Source: Rhizophlyctis rosea (Eukaryota; Chytridiomycota; Chytridiomycetes; Rhizophlyctidales; Rhizophlyctidaceae). Taken from it: 28,125 bases of DNA. The DNA lies in the NCBI GenBank assembly GCA_027596075.1, contig JADGJC010000407.1:3044-31168 (forward strand), given 5' to 3'. The position numbers and the translations under genes were made by a program. Below are positions 21,965 through 28,125 of the stretch, in pieces; within the stretch, counting starts at the first letter, position 1; each line of letters opens with the position of its first letter. Under the pieces are notes generated by a model, which was not told the DNA's origin, did not search any database, and was given only the letters and a program-made list of their open reading frames with translations.

Positions 21965-24114
21965 CTTTATGTGAAAGTGGAAAAACTATTGGTCAACAAT
22001 AGTGACCGCAGATGTAAGTGCCGATCGCGAAGGCGAAGGGCGCAGAGTGAGTTGGATAGAAGCGAGAAAACGTTAGCTAGCTGTTCAGCATGGGGAAGAA
22101 AGATGGGAGCATCAGGATGGGGCGTGGGAAAACGATTTACCTTTCGGTGTAAGTGGTGAAGTTTATATCACGTCACGAATTGGGCGCGTCGCGCTGATGC
22201 CACACTACACTTTCAACGCGCTGTTCGCGTCTTGCTCAGTTTGCTCGGGAAGATTTGGTTTGATATTTTTGACGACAAAGTCAAAGCCAATTGATTGCCT
22301 ATTATCGACCCTCTGGAATGACCAACAGAGACGTAACAGCGTTGAGAGTCGCTTTATGATGAGGGTTGCAGCTATTTGGAAGGAAAAGAGGTCAAGAAGT
22401 ACAGGAAAAGGTGGGGAAGGGGCTCTAAAAAGAGGCCCACAAACGAGGTTGGCGGGATCGGAGGGGAACCAGGAGCTGGTGTTTGCTACGTGCCCCGATG
22501 TGACGTTCTTAGAGATCTTTCGTCACTGGCACGCAGTCATTGACTTTTGGTGCTTTTTTCCCTTTGGTAAAACATAGAAAGCTAAAAGTCTATAACCATC
22601 ATGCAGGCGAGGTGTTCCCTTGTGATACTGGCGTGTTTGCCAATTGGGTACAAATTTTGCCTCCACGGAGTTACGGACGCCTCCACCTGGCTGGAAATAG
22701 GTGGAAAGTGGGCCCTCAGATGCAGCCCCAGTAAGCGTCAGCAACAGGCCTACAGGCGGCAATCAACAACATCGGAGGATGGGTTGGTTCTGCCAATCAG
22801 GCATGCGCAGTTGTGCATGCGAATCATCCCTTTTGGGTCTGAATTGACCGCATAGCACCACACTTGAAATGTTCTAATTATCATTTTCATAGGTAACTTA
22901 GGTAGGCTGAGACAGACAATATGGAACGTGTCAATGGATACGGCACTCGGCCACATTCTCTCGGGAATTCATGGACTTTATGTTTCTAGCATACGCACCA
23001 CTTTGATAGTTTTGATCGCAGACCACTGTTGCGCACATAACCTTTGACACTGACATCTGCTGTCATGGATGTGAGCTGATGGTCCTCACTCACGAAAGGG
23101 TCCATCAAAGGATTTTTGAGGCTGTGTTGTTTGGGGTCATCCAGCACTTCCAGCCAGGAGATCCCGCACGTTGCGAATTTGTGTAACAGATTGGGTGCGG
23201 CTGTGTGACCGCGCACCCTCAAACTGTGAAAGTTTACAACCCTCAAACCAAACACCCTGAAATGAGTCACAATGACACACTCCTTGCAGAACGCCAGGGT
23301 CCTTCCTCAGCTGATGCTGTTACTGGTTTTTGGAGCAGCCAGAGAAATGATGCCATCCATGGACACTCGGATGTGAGATCCAATGATCATAAGTATCATA
23401 AACAATCAACCCATTCTACAATTCATCTAACTTCTGATCACTTACTTGTGGACTGGGAGTGTTTTGGCAATCCGTGCGTTTGGCCGCGCCACATAGGTTC
23501 TTCATGCTATCATGTCAACCAATTTGTTTCGAAGTACCCTTAACTGGCACATCCTGAAGCTAGCATATTGTGGATCGGTGGAAAACCTTCCTCTACTCGG
23601 ATCGGTCGATGCATGTTATGAAACAGATGACGATGAGCAACGTCAAAGGAAGCACGTTTCCGATCACATTAAGCACCACTGCAAATCCGGCGGGGGCTTC
23701 TAGAATATGGAAAACTCTTTAGATGATTGACGCTTCACTAAGCACGCGGCAATCCGATCGGACTCGGATCTGCTTCCCTCTCCCATACTAAGGACTTTCC
23801 ACGGAGTTCAATCTAGCCCCACGTTTGATTAACAATCCAGCCGGGTGGGTGAACGGGTTGCTGCGCTTTCCAAGACTCCCAAACTCACCTCCGAGACCAG
23901 TTCTATCCCTAAACCCGTACATCGATCACCAACCCGATCCTGGAAACCTTCTTTCATAACACTCGTTCATCACCCTGGTCAACATTAAGTCGGAGACTCA
24001 TCAGTCTCTTTTACAGCACACGGAACGACCAGCCGCACATCAAAAGTAAGAGCTACGCTCAACAGCACGCAAAGCCGTTCACCGACTTTACCTTGATGTC
24101 AACAACCGCCCAAA
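21965..24114. other. 2.1-kb divergent intergenic region Ca2+-ATPase / histidine kinase
   Basis: This must contain both promoters. I see one TGAGTCA site (23263-23269) and a TCACGTCA near 22168. Short frames exist on both strands (for example 23205-23543 on +, 112 codons), but none resembles a protein family or joins others by good splice signals. No tRNA or rRNA signal was found. The size leaves room for an unrecognised short or non-coding gene. Confidence 0.45.
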
Positions 24115-27100
24115 ATGGCATCCAAACCAAACCCTCCAGACTGCTACTGCGAACGCCCAGCCCTCCCAAAAGCCCCACCAAACCTCAGCACAGCCCCAAT
24201 GCTAGGTAACTTCTGCTCCTCCCAAGCCTACCTCTCAACCCGCGAACGCACCCTCTTCAAAACCCTCCTCCACGGGCACAAAGACCCAATCCTCATTCTC
24301 GTGCCCTACCGCCTAGCCATAACCGACCAAACCTCCGTCCCCGTCCTAAAACCCGACGAAATAGTCATCACGGACGTTAATATGGCCGCAGAGGATTTGC
24401 TTGGCTACACAGAGGAAGATCTGACGACAGCTGGGAGGGGGATTCTGAATGCATTAGTGGACAGACAGGACGGGTTGGTAGATCGACCTGATACGGGGGT
24501 GGCGTGGTTGGCGAGGAGGTTGAATGAGGTTCTTATGGCTACTGTGAAGAGTGAGGAGTCGATTCGGATGTCGCCCGCGCAGATGAGGATGTATTGGAAG
24601 CGGAAGGTATTGCGTCATTCTGAACGCTCTCCTCATCATGAGAATCGTCGCAAACTGTATAACCATCAAATATGTATCCCCTTCCGCCCACAGAACGGCA
24701 CCACATTCGAAGCCACCGTCGAAGTCCACCAAGCAGACTACATCTTCACCGGCGGAGAAAAAATGTACCGCCCGGGCCTTCTGATCATGATCCGACCACG
24801 CGCTCCATCTGTGGAACCATTAGCTCAATTGCGGGAAGGCTTCATCAAACGATCCTCGAGTCCTAATCTAACTTGCCCGCGTCCAATAGCTCCAAACACT
24901 GTCATTGGAGAGTTACAACATCGGTTCAAAGCTATATTTGATGGAGCGTGTTCGGCGGTTGGGAAGGGATTTTTCGATATTTTGTTGGAGAATTTGGGGG
25001 CTTGGTAAGTTGGAGGGGTCTTTTCCAGTGTTTCTTTGTGTGCCATCGGGCAAATGCGCGGGTCGGAATCATTCAGAGAGAAGGAGCTGATTCATATCTT
25101 CAGGTCGAATTTCGAATACGGATTCATTGTTTCCGCCGTGCCGAGTATGGGAAAGAACGAGGAAGGACACCACAAAATGTTACGAGTGATGTCTTTCTGG
25201 GATAGGAAGATCGGCATCAACCCAGAATTTGCCAATGTTCCATACGAATCCGAGAACACACCTTGTTATTTGACGTTTAAAGAAAGCAGTGAGTCGCCTG
25301 ATTATCCTTACCCCTTGGTACATTCTCATCCAAAAAGCCCTTTCACTTAGCTGTCCTAATCCCCTCCGGCCTAAACGACGCCTATCCAAACTTCGGATTC
25401 TTCAAAATTCTAAACCCCCCTCCACGATGCTACATCGCTCTTTCAATCTCCGACACCGCCACGGGGGAGTTTCTGGGAAACATAGGGTTAATGGACGTTA
25501 CAGCTAACCCGGACGAACTAGTCAACCCGGAATATATTAAGCTGGGCATGAGAGTGTTTGCGGAACGCGTAGGAGCGGAACTGAAGAGACTGCAGATTGA
25601 GGAGGATTTGAATACGGCGAGGGAGATGGCTGTTGGGGCCACGGCTGCCAAGGTTGGTTGGTTTTTTGGAAGGGGGATTTGGGGTTTTGGGGGGGGGAGC
25701 AGAAGGAGGGAGGTCTTTCAGAGGGGAGTGTATGATGAACGTAACGGCATATTCACATTCTTTCTCTCCATACAGACCCAATTCCTAAACCACATGTCCC
25801 ACGAAATCCGCACCCCAATGGTACATGCCCCCCCCCCCCCCCCCGGGCACCACCCCCCCCACCAACCCCCCCCCCGCCACAGAACGCCGTAATAGGCATG
25901 ACAGAACTCCTCCTCGACACCCCCCTAACCGACGAACAACTCGACCTCGTCTCCGTTGTCCGCTCATCCGGCCAACACCTCCTCCAAGTCATCAACAACA
26001 CCCTCGACTTTTCGAAAATCGAAGCAGGATCTCTGACGCTGGATTCAAAGGCGCTGAATGTGCGGGATATGATTAAGGAGGCGATTGATTTGATTCGGCC
26101 GAGTGATTTGGGGTTGAGTAGTCCTGGGGCTTTGGTGGGAGGAATGGGGGGAGGGAGGGAGAGGAAGCCGGTGGTGTTTAGGAGGGAGGTTGAGGGGAGT
26201 GTGCCGGGGATTATTTTGGGTGAGTGTTGATTTGGGGTTTCATTTAGGGAGAGGGAGGGGTGGGCGTGGGGATTGATGTGTATTTGCCAGGGTTTCGTTT
26301 TGGCTGTTTTCCGGGACTGTGTGAATAATGCTTCCATTTCATTCTCTAGGCGATGTAACACGCCTAAAGCAAGTCCTCATAAACATTGGAGCAAATGCAT
26401 ATAGTAAGTTTCCCAAATCTCCTCTTCTTTCTGTTTACTCTCAACATCTTGACCTATCACATGCCTGACAATTCCGCTTTTGCAGAATTCACCGACGAAG
26501 GCTCCATCACCGTCTCCTGCAAACTAGAAGCCCCCGCGAACCGGGAAGGAAAAGTGACACTAAAGTTCAGTATAACGGACACGGGCGTGGGAATCCCCGA
26601 ATCGAGTTGGGATAAGCTTTTTAAGCCGTTTGTGCAGTTGGATAGCACGAGTTGTAAGAATTATCAGGGAAGGTTGGTGTATGAGTTATCATTGCGTAGT
26701 TGCTTATGGCTTTGTGGGGATGAACTATGCAAGAAATCCACAACTCGAATAACAAAAACCACTTCCCACATCCCTCACAACAGCGGCCTAGGCCTCTCCA
26801 TAGCCTTCCACCTCGTCGAACTAATGGGCGGCCACATCTGGGTAGAACGCTCCACCCCCCAAATAGGCACCACAATCTCCTTCACAATCCTCACAATCCC
26901 CTGCTACATAGACTGCGCCGCCGAAGTCGGAACAATCGGCCTCCTCCCCTCCCCGTCCGGCGACGGCCTCCACATCAACCTCGACAACATCGCTTCCTCC
27001 TCCCTAGACCGCCCCCCAAAAGCGCGACAGAGCGAGTGGGATAGCGGGTTGGCAGGGAAGTTGGGGTATAGGATTATAGTTGCGGAGGATAATCCGGTGA

Positions 27101-27615
27101 ATGCCAAAATGGTGAGAACGATGTTTGGGAAGTTGGGGTTTTTGGGGATTGATCATGCGGTTGATGGGGGGGAGTGTGTGGAGATGGTTAGGAGGTGTTA
27201 TGAGGTGGGGAGGGAGGTGGGGGAGGGAGTGGGGGTGGGGAAGCCGTATGATGTCATTTTTACGGATTTGTTGATGCCTAAGTAAGTAGTTTTTTCCTGT
27301 TTTCACTCTTTTCGCATCATTTGTTTTCCGTCCTACACTCCCAATTCGTTGTACTAAACCCACCACCTCCCACGCATCAGCATGGACGGCTACACAGCAA
27401 CAAAAGAACTCAACGCCCTGTTCGACTCGATAGAGCAGGCTGCACGGAAAGAAGGACGGGTCTTTAAACGGCCCAAAATCATCGGGTTGAGTGCCAATGC
27501 TTCCGTTGAGGACCGGGATACCTGTCTTGCACTGGGAATGGCGGACTACCTCACCAAACCAGTGACAATAAAAGACCTTCAAGGAGTTTTGCTGCGGTTG
27601 TCAAAAGCGAAATGA
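24115..27615 (+). CDS. Cytosolic hybrid histidine kinase: PAS-GAF-HisKA-HATPase-REC
   Basis: Two-component sensor kinase that should autophosphorylate on His and pass phosphate to its own receiver, then via an HPt protein to a response regulator. Exons: 24115-24606, 24694-25004, 25104-25288, 25351-25652, 25776-25820, 25883-26219, 26350-26403, 26486-26672, 26784-27281, 27381-27615; 881 residues. PAS lies at about 50-230 (DVNMAAEDLLGYTEEDL, then NGTTFEATVEV), and a GAF at about 255-425 (TPCYLTF, FLGNIGLMDV). The H-box is FLNHMSHEIRTPM with His 439. N-box INIGANAYKFT, G1 DTGVGIP, F-box LFKPFVQ and G2 GSGLGLSI are all intact. The receiver has acidic pair ED at 739-740, phosphoacceptor Asp 799 (IFTDLLMPNMDG), LSANAS and YLTKPV. 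There is no signal peptide or membrane segment, so it should be soluble. The ligand is unknown. Confidence 0.95.
25776..25820 (+). other. 45-nt symmetric exon encoding the H-box of the kinase
   Basis: The exon encodes TQFLNHMSHEIRTPM only. Both flanking introns are phase 0, so leaving it out would remove exactly the phosphoacceptor motif while keeping the frame. The upstream intron (25653-25775) has a weak GTTGGT donor. Confidence 0.85.
25821..25882 (+). other. Poly-C intron of the kinase
   Basis: A 62-nt intron with donor GTACAT and acceptor GCCACAG, of which 44 bases are C. Runs of 17, 8 and 10 C are broken by short spacers. Splicing here restores HEIRTPM-NAVIGMTELL, the universal HisKA sequence, so the intron is real. 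It lacks a U-rich tract; CACCAAC is the only branch-site-like sequence. Confidence 0.85.
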
Positions 27616-28125
27616 GGGGTTGGAGTAAATTGGATTTACGGAATGAGAGTGAAGCTAGAGGGGCGCAGGGCGGAGGGCGGGAGCAGGGTGCGGTTATAGA
27701 TAAGTTTCTTTCTTTGTACAAAGCCTGATGTTTATTTATGTTGTTAATGTTTTAGCTTGTTTTTTTCTTGTGTCGTCATGATAGTTTCCTTGTATATACT
27801 CGAACGTTGGAATGATACCCTGTTATATACCATACCTTTTTATACCACTGCAATACTTGCAGGAGCTTATTTCTATAGCATCGGGTAATCACTGATGAAG
27901 GATTGTCATCTTGTATATGATGATAACAAAGAATGCTTGAGACAATGTAAATCTACCCATACAAGAAGACGGCCACTGGAATAGGTAGGGTTTCCATTGA
28001 GGAAATGGATGTTATGAGGTAGCTTACATAAGAGAGATATTCCTTTGACGTGTCAATTTCGGAGGAACGCGCGACCAATTTCCACCACTTTCCAGACCAA
28101 TTTCAGAGGTTCTTTCTACCAATTT
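27616..28125. other. Region downstream of the kinase gene
   Basis: AT-rich stretch that should start with the kinase 3' UTR. GACCAATTTC occurs twice near the window end (about 28071 and 28095) in a CCAATTT-rich segment cut by the edge. I see no gene. Confidence 0.4.

Noticed and set aside
23205..23543. 112-codon frame in the pump/kinase gap
   Set aside because: No family resemblance, no splice partners and a length expected by chance in 2 kb.

Overview
This window is eukaryotic nuclear DNA, most probably from an early-diverging, chytrid-like fungus. Every protein gene is broken by short GT-AG introns, mostly 55-140 bp, some with fungal-type branch sites (TAACTAAC near 3211). The products are Vps74/GOLPH3, TAF12, a PMC1/PMCA-type Ca2+ pump, a 14-helix MFS transporter and a cytosolic hybrid histidine kinase. 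The WASP homologue keeps a GBD/CRIB domain, which yeast Las17 lacks. Chytrids are known to retain that form, so it is the best lineage clue. I cannot name a species from sequence alone.

Layout. 3-6243 (+): 5'-truncated gene for a very large MFS protein, with a disordered N-terminus of over 900 residues and a mucin-like repeat between helices 7 and 8. 6712-7689 (-): F-box-like protein. 8315-8415: tRNA-like/SINE-like Pol III element. 8725-10755 (-): WASP/Las17, 8 exons. 10756-12774: 2 kb non-coding region with a diverged repeat family and T5-loop hairpins. 12775-13946 (-): Vps74. 13947-14564: divergent promoter. 14565-16606 (+): TAF12. 17108-21964 (-): P-type Ca2+-ATPase, 13 exons. 21965-24114: 2.1 kb non-coding. 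24115-27615 (+): PAS-GAF-hybrid histidine kinase. 27616-28125: non-coding.

The genes do not form a pathway or an operon. They are ordinary housekeeping and signalling genes side by side, with two divergent promoters (VPS74/TAF12 and Ca2+-ATPase/kinase) and two convergent 3' ends. The unusual parts are: the giant repeat-bearing transporter; a symmetric 45-nt exon that carries the whole phosphoacceptor H-box of the kinase, followed by a poly-C intron; the repeat-rich region upstream of LAS17; the degenerate Pol III element; and coding strands that swing between C-rich and G-rich blocks within single exons. Exon boundaries were deduced by hand from splice signals, reading frame and family alignment from memory. 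Only the TAF12 gene has a junction I could not resolve convincingly.
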